Below, one piece after another: positions 9,230-17,536 of a stretch of 64,000 nucleotides of DNA. This DNA comes from CAIOYC01 sp965277345 (lineage in GTDB: Bacteria; Pseudomonadota; Alphaproteobacteria; Caulobacterales; Caulobacteraceae), in NCBI GenBank assembly GCA_965277345.1, contig CBDICI010000004.1:1674001-1738000 (forward strand), in the 5' to 3' direction. How positions within the stretch are numbered: position 1 is the stretch's first letter; each line of letters starts with the position of its first letter. Made by a program: the position numbers and the translations under genes. The notes beneath the pieces were generated by a model. It did no database searches and was not told where the DNA came from. It worked only from the letters and a program-made list of their open reading frames with translations.

Positions 9230-9242
9230 CGGCCTGTCCCGC

Positions 9243-9806
9243 TCAGCAGGTGGCGGGCCCCGTCACCTGGTTGGACTTGCGCGGCTTCAGGTAGAAGACT
9301 TCGTTGAAGTTCAGGCCGTTCTTCACCACGTAGTTCGCCGGGGAGGCCCAGGCGTATTGCCCCTCGGCGACGACGATGCTGTCGCCGGCGTTTGAGACGA
9401 TGCCGCTCGGCAGCCCGGCATAGGTAGAGCCGACGGTGTTGGCCGTCAGGCCCTGGCCGCAGGACCAGTCCACCTTGGGGGTGCCCGAAGCGTTGGCGGT
9501 GACCGAGGTCATGCGCAGTTTCAGCGTGCTCGTCGGGAACGGCGCCAGGATGGTCGAGGCGGCGGCGAAGATGTCCGACACGTCGCTGGAGGAGACGCTC
9601 TGGCTCTGGGTCACCAGATCGCCGATGGCCGAGGTGGCGTGGGCGGTGCGGCGCTGCGCCATCATCGCCTCGCAAAGCTCGCCGACGCCGAAATACATCA
9701 GGATCATGACCGGCGCGATCAGGGCGAACTCCAGGGCCGAGACGCCACGGCGGTCGATACCGAAGCGCGTCAGGACGCCGAGACTGAGCGGACGCAGGCG
9801 CACCAT
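9243..9806 (-). CDS. TadE/TadG-like minor pilin (pilus assembly)
   Basis: A 187-residue type IVc pseudopilin-like protein. Near residue 20 it has GVSALEFALIAPVMILMYFGV, the TadE signature of a hydrophobic helix preceded by a basic stretch and containing a Glu at position +5. The remainder is an exported globular part with two cysteines. Such proteins are minor components of Tad/Flp pili and, in Caulobacter, of the Cpa system. Its ATG overlaps the stop of the second TadE-like gene by one base (TGATG), so the pair is an operon. Confidence 0.83.
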   Translation of the reverse strand: MVRLRPLSLGVLTRFGIDRRGVSALEFALIAPVMILMYFGVGELCEAMMAQRRTAHATSAIGDLVTQSQSVSSSDVSDIFAAASTILAPFPTSTLKLRMTSVTANASGTPKVDWSCGQGLTANTVGSTYAGLPSGIVSNAGDSIVVAEGQYAWASPANYVVKNGLNFNEVFYLKPRKSNQVTGPATC

Positions 9807-10378
9807 CAGTAGGGCTCGTTCTTGAACGTGGTGGTGGCCTGGATCAGGGCCACGCCATTCTTGGCGCGCGAGAGGGCCTGGTTCATGGTCGGCAGGAAAA
9901 GCTGCCAGGGATACCAGGCGCGCACCAGCACAATGGAGCCCTGCGCGCCCGGGGAGAACAGAACCTTGGTTGAGTCGAACGTGCCGGTGGCGAAGGGGTC
10001 TGGCTCGGACGGATTGGTGAACTGGCTCATGGTCCGCACGTCCACCTGCAGCTTGGCCTGACAGTCCGATTGCAGCCAGCCGAGGTTGTTGCAGATCGAG
10101 GTCTTGAAGCTCGTCGCCGTGGCGCCGCCGGCGGTCTGCAAGGCCCCGGTTCGGATGGTGCGCGCGGCGTCGGCCATGGCGTTTTCCAGCGTCGAGAAGA
10201 TCAGCAGGACGACGGCGAGTTCGAGGATGGCGAACACCAGTGAGAGGAAGGGTAGCGCGACGATGGCGAACTCCACCGCCACCGCACCGCCCTCGGACCG
10301 CGCGAACGGCAGGCCGCGCAATTTGCGCCGCCAGATATCGACCCTCGGGAGAACGCCTTCCAGCACCATGGGGCGCAC
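9806..10378 (-). CDS. TadE-family protein
   Basis: A 190-residue pilus assembly protein. The basic N-terminus precedes EGGAVAVEFAIVALPFLSLVFAILELAVVLL (residues 30-60), the TadE domain hallmark with the conserved Glu. The following GTLENAMADAARTIRTGALQ-like region (FSTLENAMADAARTIRTG) is also typical. It is the first gene of a two-gene unit with the TadE/TadG-like gene and lies 43 bp from a CpaC-N-terminal-like gene. No tadZABC machinery is present in the window, so this is probably a satellite cluster. Confidence 0.85.
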   Translation of the reverse strand: MRPMVLEGVLPRVDIWRRKLRGLPFARSEGGAVAVEFAIVALPFLSLVFAILELAVVLLIFSTLENAMADAARTIRTGALQTAGGATATSFKTSICNNLGWLQSDCQAKLQVDVRTMSQFTNPSEPDPFATGTFDSTKVLFSPGAQGSIVLVRAWYPWQLFLPTMNQALSRAKNGVALIQATTTFKNEPY

Positions 10379-10421
10379 TCTATGGCGCCAGGCTGAAGGA
10401 ACCGTTTAGGCGCTTGGCCGC

Positions 10422-10952
10422 CTATTGGGCGACGGGGGTCATGGAGTGACCCACGGCGTTGCCCGCGGCGCCCACGGCGGACGAGATCACCTGGCCGAGG
10501 CCGCCGCCGGAACCCTGTGCGGCTCCGGCCGGGACCGCGCCGCCGGACGAGCCGGACGAGCCGCCCTTGGTGGGCGAGCGGAAAGACACCTCACAGCCCG
10601 GCGCGCAGGCCATGTCGGTGCGTTCGCTGCCGCGATAGACCGACACCTGGCCCGCGCTCTGCTGGCCGACCATGACCTCGCCCGAATAGATCGTCCGGCC
10701 GGCGCCATCCAGCACCACCACGTCGGTCTCCCCATAGCCGCGACCGGAGACGAAGACGGTGTGGCTGTCCACCACGGTCACGTCGGCCACCTGCGGGTTG
10801 CCCACCACCACCGACGCGGCGGAACCCGCGACGTTCAGGCGCATGGAGTGGTCGATCGGCACGGTCAGCGGCTGGGCGGCGAGGGGGCCGGCGAGAAGGA
10901 GAGTGGCGGCGAGCGCCAGAGGAAAGGCGCGGCGAGGCAAAGCGCGGGGCAT
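10422..10952 (-). CDS. Pilus-assembly N-terminal domain protein (CpaC/RcpA N-terminal-like)
   Basis: A 176-residue exported protein with signal peptide MPRALPRRAFPLALAATLLLAGPLAAQ. Residues 28-105 (VPIDHSMRLNVAGSAASVVVGNPQVADV, VSGRGYGETDVVVLDGAG) form the secretin N-terminal pilus-formation domain (PF13629 type) that begins CpaC/RcpA. The secretin channel domain is absent; the C-terminus is instead a glycine and serine-rich tail. Two cysteines lie near MACAPGCEVSF. A stand-alone N-domain suggests an accessory periplasmic part of the Tad pilus. The start at 10952 fits both the signal peptide and an AAGGAC upstream; the frame stays open to a more distant start at 11027. Confidence 0.8.
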   Translation of the reverse strand: MPRALPRRAFPLALAATLLLAGPLAAQPLTVPIDHSMRLNVAGSAASVVVGNPQVADVTVVDSHTVFVSGRGYGETDVVVLDGAGRTIYSGEVMVGQQSAGQVSVYRGSERTDMACAPGCEVSFRSPTKGGSSGSSGGAVPAGAAQGSGGGLGQVISSAVGAAGNAVGHSMTPVAQ

Positions 10953-11157
10953 GGGACTGTCCTTGGGACCTGCATCGACGCACTTGCGCACGCCGGTCAC
11001 GGCAGGATGCCGCCAACTGGTCAACAAACCCTTGAGAGCGCAGGGCGCCGCGCTAATTCAGCTGGAGATGACGCTCCAGGCCCGCCTCGCTGCGATCCCC
11101 GCCGCCGTCCGCGGGCGAAAGGCGGAGCTGCGCCAAACCGCCGGCCGGCTATCGCCG

Positions 11158-11518
11158 TTAGCTGTGCTTGTCGGCCTGGGCGGGGTCATAGACGTCCACC
11201 TCGATCGCCCCTTCGTAGGAGAAGGTGCGCGAGACCTTCTGATCGGTTCCGCTCGTCCAGGACGCGGTGAATCCGCCGGAGGTCGTGGTGGTCGTCGAGG
11301 TGCCAATGGCGATGGAATCATAGTGCTGACCCACGCGACTCCGATCTGTCGTCACCATCACGAAGGCGTCGCCGACTCGCGGCTTGAATTGAACCGAGTA
11401 GTTCGATCCCCGAAAGAAGAAGTCCGCCAATTGGTTTCAGCATTCCAGCGACTCCCCCGAGCAACGACAGAATGTCGGAATTGCCATTGGGAGTTGTCAA
11501 GCTGCGGTCGCCTGGCAC
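11158..11518 (-). pseudogene. Candidate frameshifted small ORF of unknown function
   Basis: Two overlapping short frames on the minus strand look like halves of one protein. The upstream frame (11518 downward) reads LLGGVAGMLKPIGG; the downstream frame (to 11158) continues FFFRGSNYSVQFKPRVGDAF and ends EVDVYDPAQADKHS. The second frame would start only with a TTG (11430) lacking a clear ribosome site. Joining them near 11,415-11,430 by a single-base shift gives a roughly 115-residue protein with no recognised family. A genuine pair of small genes or a sequencing error are alternatives. Confidence 0.35.
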
Positions 11519-11530
11519 GGTCGTCGCGCA

Positions 11531-12649
11531 CTAATGACTCACCGCCCGCACCAACGCCGCCGCTGCGGGCTTGGCGTGGCCGTCGTCGTCGAACAGGAGG
11601 GGGCGGTCGTCCCCATTGCCGGCGTTGGGGGGGCGGCGCAGCCAGCTGTCCTTGTCGCGCACGCCCCAGACGGTGAAGGCGTAGCGCTGGCGTTCGGGCA
11701 GCGCCATGTAGGCCTCCGCCGCCTCGTCCACGACGCGCGCCTGATGCGCCAGCCGCTCGGGCAGGGGCGTCAGGTCGAAGCGACCCTTCACGCCCTCCGC
11801 ATTGCGGATCGAGACGTCAAGTTCGGACAGGTGAATCGGCAGGCCGAGACCGGCCAGGTCCGTGATCGCCGCCTTGATGGCGCCGGGCTGCATGTGGATG
11901 GAGACGTGGGTCTGGGTGCCGAGGCCGCCCAGCGGCGCGCCGGATTTCAGGATGCGCTCGGCCAGGCGCAGGAAGCTCCGCCGCTTGTTCGGCAGGGTGT
12001 CGAGGAAATAGTCGTTCAGGAACAGCGGCGTGTCCGGATCGGCCTCGCGGGCGTGGCGATAGGCCAGGGCGGCGTAGTCCGGGCCGAGGTTCCGTCTCCA
12101 GATGCAGTCGCGCTCGCCCTCGCCGTTCTCGTTGATCGCCTCGTTGACCACGTCCCAGCCCGCGACCTTGCCGCGATAGCGCCCGGCCACGGCCAGGATG
12201 TAGTTGCGATAGGCGTCGGCGAAGGGCTGGCCCGATCCGGCGATGCGCTCGAAGGCCGGCATGTTCTGGGCGTACCAGACCAGGGTGTGGCCGTGCACGC
12301 GCAGGCCGTGTTCGGCGGCGAAGGCGACGATGGCGTCCGGCCGGGTGAAGTCGAACGACCCGTCGTCCTTCAGGATCGCCTCCATCTTCATCTCCCACTC
12401 CGGCGTCACCTGCGAGAAGTTGGCGAGGAGGGTGGAGACGAAGTTCGGGTCCCCGAACTGGCTGCTCATCACGCAGGCCCCGACGGGCACAGGCGAGACC
12501 TGCTTCAGCGGCGGGACCGGCAGGGCGGGCTGCGCCTCCGTCCGAGCCTGCGCCCGGCCCTTGCACCCGGCCAGCAGAAGGGCCGGCGCGGCGCCGATCA
12601 GGCTGCGGCGGCCCAGGTGAGCGGCGGGAGGAAGGGGCGGCTGTGTCAT
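11531..12649 (-). CDS. Endo-1,4-beta-xylanase, glycoside hydrolase family 10
   Basis: A 372-residue GH10 enzyme that cleaves internal beta-1,4 bonds of xylan. The N-terminus carries a twin-arginine (GRRSLIGAA) followed by LLLAGC, a lipobox-like sequence, so it may be a Tat-exported lipoprotein. Catalytic residues are visible: the acid/base Glu170 in WDVVNEAI and the nucleophile Glu276 in HLSELDVS. Other family motifs are FSQVTPEWEMKMEAI, HGHTLVWYAQNMPAF and FTVWGVRDKDSWL. There is no carbohydrate-binding module and no neighbouring xylan-use gene, suggesting a single scavenging enzyme. The start at 12649 is ATG. Confidence 0.95.
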   Translation of the reverse strand: MTQPPLPPAAHLGRRSLIGAAPALLLAGCKGRAQARTEAQPALPVPPLKQVSPVPVGACVMSSQFGDPNFVSTLLANFSQVTPEWEMKMEAILKDDGSFDFTRPDAIVAFAAEHGLRVHGHTLVWYAQNMPAFERIAGSGQPFADAYRNYILAVAGRYRGKVAGWDVVNEAINENGEGERDCIWRRNLGPDYAALAYRHAREADPDTPLFLNDYFLDTLPNKRRSFLRLAERILKSGAPLGGLGTQTHVSIHMQPGAIKAAITDLAGLGLPIHLSELDVSIRNAEGVKGRFDLTPLPERLAHQARVVDEAAEAYMALPERQRYAFTVWGVRDKDSWLRRPPNAGNGDDRPLLFDDDGHAKPAAAALVRAVSH

Positions 12650-12751
12650 TCCGCTATCGTTGCAGCTCTGACTTAAAATCTTGTCAGCGCCGGATTAGGC
12701 TGCGGTGGCGCTGATCCAGCGTCCCGGTGTCGGGGAAACGAAAGGGCGAAC

Positions 12752-13018
12752 ATGAAACTCTTGATGACGGCCGCGACCGCGGCCCTGATGATGCTCGGCG
12801 CGGGCGCCGCGGCGGCGCAAGGTGGCGGCCAAGGCAACCCGATGATGGCCAAGGTGCGCGAGATGTGCGCCGCCGACATGCAGAAGCTCTGTCCGGACAA
12901 GACCGGTCCCGACCGCCGCCAGTGCATGATGGACAACCAGGACAAGCTGTCCGACGGCTGCAAGTCCGCCATGGCCGACATGATGAAGGCCCGCCAGGCC
13001 GCCTCGCCCCAGCGCTGA
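12752..13018 (+). CDS. Small secreted cysteine-rich repeat protein
   Basis: An 88-residue protein with signal peptide MKLLMTAATAALMMLGAGAAAAQ. The mature part has the pattern MCAADMQKLCPDKTGPDRRQCM, then DKLSDGCKSAM, with four cysteines spaced as in the bacterial cysteine-rich repeat family (PF00839-like). It is rich in methionine, which might suggest metal binding, but this is only inference. It is divergent from the xylanase gene and followed by a long stretch of palindromic repeat sequence. Function unknown. Confidence 0.75.
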   Translation: MKLLMTAATAALMMLGAGAAAAQGGGQGNPMMAKVREMCAADMQKLCPDKTGPDRRQCMMDNQDKLSDGCKSAMADMMKARQAASPQR

Positions 13019-13027
13019 CGTTTCCTA

Positions 13028-13060
13028 AAAATCCTCCCCCTCGCAGAGGGGGAGGTGGCG
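13028..13060. repeat. GC-rich intergenic palindrome (repeat copy a)
   Basis: A short hairpin made from runs of C and G around CTCGCAGAG, just after the cysteine-rich protein gene. It is the shortest form of a repeat family found in eight places between genes in the left part of the window, and could double as a terminator. Confidence 0.6.
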
Positions 13061-13078
13061 CGTGCGTCGGATAGGCCC

Positions 13079-13235
13079 ATGCCTCTCCCGCCCGGCGGGA
13101 GAGGGAAAAGCGAGCCCGGTAGGCGAGCGAAGGGTGAGGGCGATACCTTCCCCGGGATACCCCGGCACGCCCACCGTACGTTCCTTCACCCCGGCCCTCT
13201 CCCGTGGGGAGAGGGAGAGAGACGCGCCAAGCCCT
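13079..13235. repeat. GC-rich intergenic repeat (copy b, long form)
   Basis: A roughly 155-base non-coding stretch with a hairpin at each end: CCTCTCCCGCCCGGCGGGAG at the left and CCCTCTCCCGTGGGGAGAGG at the right. Between them is sequence of the kind GAGGGCGATACC. Together with copy a it fills the roughly 300 bases between the cysteine-rich protein gene and uvrC; I see no gene in that interval. Confidence 0.6.
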
Positions 13236-13318
13236 GCACCGTCTCCGGCACGTGCACCGCGCGACCCACAGCCTCGGCATCGGCCGCTCAACCCTGGCCT
13301 CAAGGCCCGGACGGTCTC

Positions 13319-15220
13319 TCACCCCCGCCTGAAATACCCATAAATCCGTTCCGCCAGGGCCTCGCTCACGCCCTCCACCTTCGCCAAGTCCACCACGGCG
13401 GCGCGGCTGACGCCGCGGGCCGAGCCGAAGGCGTGGAGCAGGGCGCGTTTCCTGGCGGCGCCGATGCCGTCGATCTCGTCCAGCGGGTTGGCGGCCATCT
13501 GCGCCGCGCGGCGCGTGCGGTGGGCGCCGATGGCGAAGCGGTGGGCCTCGTCGCGCAGGCGCTGGAGGTAATAGAGTACCGGCGACTTGGGCTCGAGCAT
13601 GAAGGGCGGCTTGCCCGGCATGAAGAAGCGCTCCAGCCCCGCGTCGCGGTCCGGCCCCTTGGCGACGCCCACCACGGCGATGTCGTCGAGCCCGAGTTCG
13701 GCCAGCACGCCCAGCGCCGCGTCGAGCTGGCCCTGGCCGCCGTCCACCAGCACGACGTCCGGGCGGGTGGTAGGCTCGCCCGCCTCCTCCTCCTTCACCA
13801 GGCGGGCGAAGCGGCGCTTCAGCACCTCGGCCATCATGGCGTAATCGTCGCCGGGGGTGAGTTCGGTCGATTTGATGTTGAACTTGCGGTACTGGTTCTT
13901 CTGGAAGCCGTCCGGCCCCGCCACGATCATGCCGCCCACCGCGTTCGTGCCCATGACGTGGGAGTTGTCATAGACCTCGATCCGCTCGGGCTGGCCCTCC
14001 AGTCCGAAGGTTTCGCACACCCCGGCCAGCAGTTTCCCCTGGGCGGAACTCTCCGCCATCTTCCGCCCCAGCGCCTCGCGGGCATTGGTCAGGGCGTGGC
14101 GGACGAGGTCAAGCTTCTCGCCGCGCCGGGGGATCGCGATCTCCACCTTGCGGCCGGTCTTGTCCAGCGATGACTTGATGCAGAACGCCTCTTCCAGCAG
14201 CAGCCGGTTGGGCACGTCGGTATTGATCAGGATCAGGCGCGGGATCGGCTTGTCCTCGTAGAACTGGCCCAAGAACGCGTCGAGGATCACCCCCGCCTCG
14301 CCGAAGCCGGCCTCGTGTTCGTCCTCCACCAGGGTATTGACCCGCGGGAAATAGGCGCGGTTGCCCCAGTTCTGGCCGGCGCGGAAGAAGAATACCTGCA
14401 CGCAGGCCTGGCCGCCCTCGGCATGGACGGCGAACACGTCGGCCTCGTCCACCGTCTCGGGATTGATCTGGCTCTCCATGGAGATGGCGGATAGCGCGCG
14501 GATGCGGTCACGCAGCCGGGCGGCGCGCTCGAACTCCGTAGCTTCGGCGGCGGCGGTCATCTCGGCGGAGAGGCGACCCACCACCGCGCGCGACTTGCCC
14601 TTCAGGAACTGGTGCGCCGCCTCCACCAGATCGCCGTAGTCGGCGGGACTGATCAGATCGACACAGGGGGCGGAGCAGCGCTTGATCTGGTGCAACATGC
14701 AGGGGCGCGTTCTGCTGTCGAACACGCTGTCCGAGCAGGAGCGCAGCAGGAACGCCTTCTGCAGGATGTTCACCGTGCGGTTCACCGCCCAGGTGGAGGC
14801 GAAGGGGCCGAAATAGTCGCCCGCAATCGTGTGTGCGCCGCGGTGCTTGCGAATCTGCGGGGCGGGGTGATCGCGGCGGAGCAGGATCTCGGCGAAGGAC
14901 TTGTCGTCGCGCAGCACCACGTTGAAGCGCGGCTTCAGCTTCTTGATCAGGTTGGATTCCAGCAGCAGCGCATCGGTCTCGGTGCGCGTGCTGGTGAACT
15001 CCATGGCGCGGGTCAGGTGCACCATGTGCGCGATGCGCTGGGTGTGGAACCGGCCCTGGGCGTACTGGATCACCCGCTTCTTCAGCGAGCGCGCCTTGCC
15101 CACATAGAGCACCTCGCCTTCTTCGCCCAGCATCCGGTAGACGCCGGGCGTATCGGGCAGGCGCCGCGCCTCGTCCTCGATCAGGGCCATGCCCTTCAGG
15201 GTGGGGGACTCAGAACTCAT
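13319..15220 (-). CDS. uvrC: UvrABC system protein C (excinuclease subunit)
   Basis: A 633-residue nucleotide-excision repair nuclease that makes both incisions around a lesion marked by UvrAB. Domains in order: GIY-YIG nuclease (LPDTPGVYRMLGEEGEVLYVGKA, residues 20-45), the UvrC Cys-rich region (SCSDSVFDSRTRPCMLHQIKRCSAPC), UVR motif (AAAEATEFERAARLRDRIRAL), RNase H-like endonuclease domain (RIEVYDNSH, DVVLVDGGQGQL) and C-terminal helix-hairpin-helix (LDEIDGIGAARKRALLHAFGS). The start at 15220 (MSSESPTLKG) is chosen because the frame upstream of it is translated repeat DNA. It ends in repeat-flanked sequence and is divergent from mnmA. Confidence 0.97.
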   Translation of the reverse strand: MSSESPTLKGMALIEDEARRLPDTPGVYRMLGEEGEVLYVGKARSLKKRVIQYAQGRFHTQRIAHMVHLTRAMEFTSTRTETDALLLESNLIKKLKPRFNVVLRDDKSFAEILLRRDHPAPQIRKHRGAHTIAGDYFGPFASTWAVNRTVNILQKAFLLRSCSDSVFDSRTRPCMLHQIKRCSAPCVDLISPADYGDLVEAAHQFLKGKSRAVVGRLSAEMTAAAEATEFERAARLRDRIRALSAISMESQINPETVDEADVFAVHAEGGQACVQVFFFRAGQNWGNRAYFPRVNTLVEDEHEAGFGEAGVILDAFLGQFYEDKPIPRLILINTDVPNRLLLEEAFCIKSSLDKTGRKVEIAIPRRGEKLDLVRHALTNAREALGRKMAESSAQGKLLAGVCETFGLEGQPERIEVYDNSHVMGTNAVGGMIVAGPDGFQKNQYRKFNIKSTELTPGDDYAMMAEVLKRRFARLVKEEEAGEPTTRPDVVLVDGGQGQLDAALGVLAELGLDDIAVVGVAKGPDRDAGLERFFMPGKPPFMLEPKSPVLYYLQRLRDEAHRFAIGAHRTRRAAQMAANPLDEIDGIGAARKRALLHAFGSARGVSRAAVVDLAKVEGVSEALAERIYGYFRRG

Positions 15221-15239
15221 GGGGGAGAATATAGGCCTA

Positions 15240-15375
15240 ACTCCTCCCTCGCGAAGCGGGGGAGGGGGACCGCGTGAACGCGGTGGAGGGGGCTGCGCGA
15301 CGCTGACCGGATAGGGCGGCGCTGCCCCCTCCACCACTGCGTGGTCCCCCTCCCGCTCGATGAGGGGGGGGGGAG
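15240..15375. repeat. GC-rich intergenic repeat (copy c)
   Basis: About 135 bases between divergent uvrC and mnmA. Outer arms CTCCCTCGCGAAGCGGGGGAG and CCCCCTCCCGCTCGATGAGG enclose a core at 15,296-15,324. That core recurs in copy d in the opposite orientation with two differences in 29 bases. A spurious reading frame through it would extend uvrC upstream. Confidence 0.75.
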
Positions 15376-15416
15376 TTTGGCTCGCCATTTGCGCCCCTAT
15401 CGCCTAAATACCCGCC

Positions 15417-16664
15417 ATGTCGCCCGAAGTTACCCTAGCCGAGAGGCCGCCGGCCGCCCTCGACGCGGCGGTCGCCGCCACCGCGTTGCCGGTCGGCGCG
15501 CGGGTGGTGGCGGCCATGTCGGGCGGGGTGGACTCCACTGTCACCGCCGCCCTGCTCCGCCGCGCCGGCTATGATGTGGTGGGCGTGACGCTGCAGCTCT
15601 ACGACCACGGTTCGGCCGGCAAGCGGGCCGGGGCGTGCTGCGCCGGGCAGGACATCAAGGACGCGCGCCTGGCCGCCGAAACGCTCGGCGTGCCGCACTA
15701 CGTGCTCGACTATGAGAGCCGCTTTCGCCAGTCGGTGATCGACGAGTTCGCCGACGCCTATGTACGGGGCGAGACGCCGGTGCCGTGCATCCGCTGCAAC
15801 CAGACGGTCAAGTTCCGCGACCTGCTGGACGTGGCGCGCGACCTCGGCGCCGAGGCGCTGGCCACCGGCCACTATGTACGCCGCCTGCTGGGCGCGCACG
15901 GGCCGGAGCTGCACCGCGCCGTCGATCCGGCCCGCGACCAGAGCTATTTCCTGTTCGCCACCACCCGCGAGCAACTCGACTATCTGCGCTTTCCGCTGGG
16001 CGGGCTGGAGAAGCCGGTGGTCCGCGCGGAAGCCGAGGCGTTCGGATTGGAGGTGGCGCAAAAGCCGGACAGCCAGGACATATGCTTTGTGCCGGAGGGC
16101 AAGTATTCCACCCTGATCGACAAACTCCGTCCCGATGCGGCGGGGGCGGGCGAGATCGTGCATCTGGACGGGCGGGTGCTCGGCCGCCACGACGGCGTCA
16201 CGCGCTACACGGTCGGCCAGCGGCGCGGGCTGAACGTGGCGGTGGGCGATCCCCTGTTCGTGGTCAGGATCGAGCCCGACCTGAAACGGGTGATCGTGGG
16301 ACCGCGTGCGGCGCTGCTGACCCGCGCGCTGGCGCTGAAGGAGATCAACTGGCTGGGCGACGAGGCGTCCATGGAGGCGGCGCTGGGCAAGCCCGTGTTG
16401 GCCCGCGTGCGCTCCACCCGCGATCCCGTCCCCGCGCGGCTGGCCCGGGTAGACGGTGCGATGGGCGTGGTGTTCGATGCGCCGGAGGAGGGCGTCTCCC
16501 CCGGCCAGGCCTGCGTGCTTTACGACGTCGAGGCCCCCACCCGCGTGCTGGGCGGCGGCTTCATCGCGGCGACGGAGCGGGCGGCCCAAATCCTCCCTCG
16601 CGACGCAGGGGAAGGAGACCACCCGCAGGGTGGTGGAGGGGACAGCGCCGCCCTGTCCGGTTAG
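15417..16664 (+). CDS. mnmA: tRNA-specific 2-thiouridylase MnmA
   Basis: A 415-residue ATP-dependent enzyme that puts the 2-thio group on wobble U34 of tRNA-Glu, Gln and Lys. The PP-loop reads AAMSGGVDSTVTAALL near residue 33. The catalytic cysteine pair is Cys127 in CIRCNQTVKF and Cys223 in DICFVPEG. YTVGQRRGLNV and the C-terminal beta-barrel follow. The last 24 or so residues (from about AAQILPRDAGEG) are encoded by an intergenic repeat element, so the native end is probably near residue 390. A GTG or ATG choice is not in doubt: ATG at 15417. It is divergent from uvrC. Confidence 0.96.
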   Translation: MSPEVTLAERPPAALDAAVAATALPVGARVVAAMSGGVDSTVTAALLRRAGYDVVGVTLQLYDHGSAGKRAGACCAGQDIKDARLAAETLGVPHYVLDYESRFRQSVIDEFADAYVRGETPVPCIRCNQTVKFRDLLDVARDLGAEALATGHYVRRLLGAHGPELHRAVDPARDQSYFLFATTREQLDYLRFPLGGLEKPVVRAEAEAFGLEVAQKPDSQDICFVPEGKYSTLIDKLRPDAAGAGEIVHLDGRVLGRHDGVTRYTVGQRRGLNVAVGDPLFVVRIEPDLKRVIVGPRAALLTRALALKEINWLGDEASMEAALGKPVLARVRSTRDPVPARLARVDGAMGVVFDAPEEGVSPGQACVLYDVEAPTRVLGGGFIAATERAAQILPRDAGEGDHPQGGGGDSAALSG

Positions 16665-16734
16665 CGTCGCGCCGTCCCCTCCACCGCTTCGCGGTCCCCC
16701 TCCCCCTCCCCCTCCGCGAGGGGAGGGGAGGGGC
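16589..16734. repeat. GC-rich intergenic repeat (copy d) overlapping mnmA 3' end
   Basis: About 145 bases of the repeat family, with the core at 16,643-16,671 inverted relative to copy c. Its left part is read as the last codons of mnmA and its stop; the right part runs to the end of the convergent folE gene. Confidence 0.75.
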
Positions 16735-16736
16735 GT

Positions 16737-17372
16737 TTACCCCCGCCCGTTCACCAGGCGCATGAACTCCATGCGCGTGCGCATGTCGTCGCGTACGGCG
16801 CCGAGGAGGGAGCTTGTGGTCAGGGTGGAGCCTGGCGTGTTCACCCCGCGCAGCGTCATGCACGAATGCTCCGCCTCGATCACCACGCCGACACCATGGG
16901 GGTTCAGCACCTCCTGAATGGCGCTGGCGATCTCGGCGGTGAGCTTTTCCTGGATTTGCAGGCGCCGGGCGAAGCCGTTCACCACCCGCGCCAGCTTGGA
17001 GATGCCCACCACCCGGTCGCGCGGCAGATAGGCCACGTGCGCCAGCCCGATCACCGGCAGCATGTGATGTTCGCAGCACGACACCACGCGGATGTCCTTC
17101 AGCACCACCAGCTGGTCATAGCCGCCCACCTCCTCGAAGGTGCGCTCCAGATAAAGACGGGGATCGGTGTCGTAGCCGGCGAACAGCTCGCGATAGGAGC
17201 GCGCCACGCGGCCCGGCGTGTCGAGCAGACCCTCCCGGTCCGGATCATCGCCGGCCCAGCGCAGCAGCGTGCGCACCGCCGCCTCCGCCTCCTGCATCGA
17301 CGGGCGCCCATCGACCGGCGGGCTCATCGGCGGCAGCGCGCCCTCTTCATCGAAATCCGGTACCCGCGCCAC
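16737..17372 (-). CDS. folE: GTP cyclohydrolase I
   Basis: A roughly 210-residue enzyme that converts GTP to 7,8-dihydroneopterin triphosphate, the first step to folate. Motifs are EGLLDTPGRVARSYRELFAGY, CEHHMLPVIGLAHVAYLP (zinc Cys and His residues) and the closing SCMTLRGVNTPGSTLTTSSLLG. The start is uncertain: GTG at 17372 has GAGGGA at good spacing and is used here; ATG at 17327 (MSPPVDGRPS) would remove 15 residues, and the frame is open to 17417. It ends beside the repeat element that also forms the end of mnmA. Confidence 0.95.
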   Translation of the reverse strand: MARVPDFDEEGALPPMSPPVDGRPSMQEAEAAVRTLLRWAGDDPDREGLLDTPGRVARSYRELFAGYDTDPRLYLERTFEEVGGYDQLVVLKDIRVVSCCEHHMLPVIGLAHVAYLPRDRVVGISKLARVVNGFARRLQIQEKLTAEIASAIQEVLNPHGVGVVIEAEHSCMTLRGVNTPGSTLTTSSLLGAVRDDMRTRMEFMRLVNGRG

Positions 17373-17453
17373 GAAGTCCCTCGCCAAGCTTGAGCGGCAT
17401 AGCTGGGGTTCCCGCACGCGGGGTCAAGTCCGCCGCCCGTCGCTCTGCCTTCG

Positions 17454-17470
17454 TAACCGAGTTGTTAACC
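17454..17470. promoter_or_regulatory. Imperfect CtrA-like site upstream of fliQ
   Basis: TAACC occurs twice (17,454 and 17,466) as TAACCGAGTTGTTAACC, 67 bases before the fliQ start. The right half matches TTAACC. The spacing between halves is one base longer than the canonical TTAA-N7-TTAA, so this is only a candidate site. Confidence 0.35.
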
Positions 17471-17536
17471 ATGTTTGGCGAGGGTCGGCGGGGCGGTCCG
17501 CACCGTGGCGGGCGCGCTTGAGTTTGGGAGTTTCGC

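Noticed and set aside
11028..11157. Additional gene between the pilus N-domain gene and the broken ORF
   Set aside because: Only short frames without start, ribosome site or motif.
15221..15388. N-terminal extension of uvrC through the repeat
   Set aside because: The extra residues are translated palindromic repeat DNA; the canonical UvrC start is at 15220.
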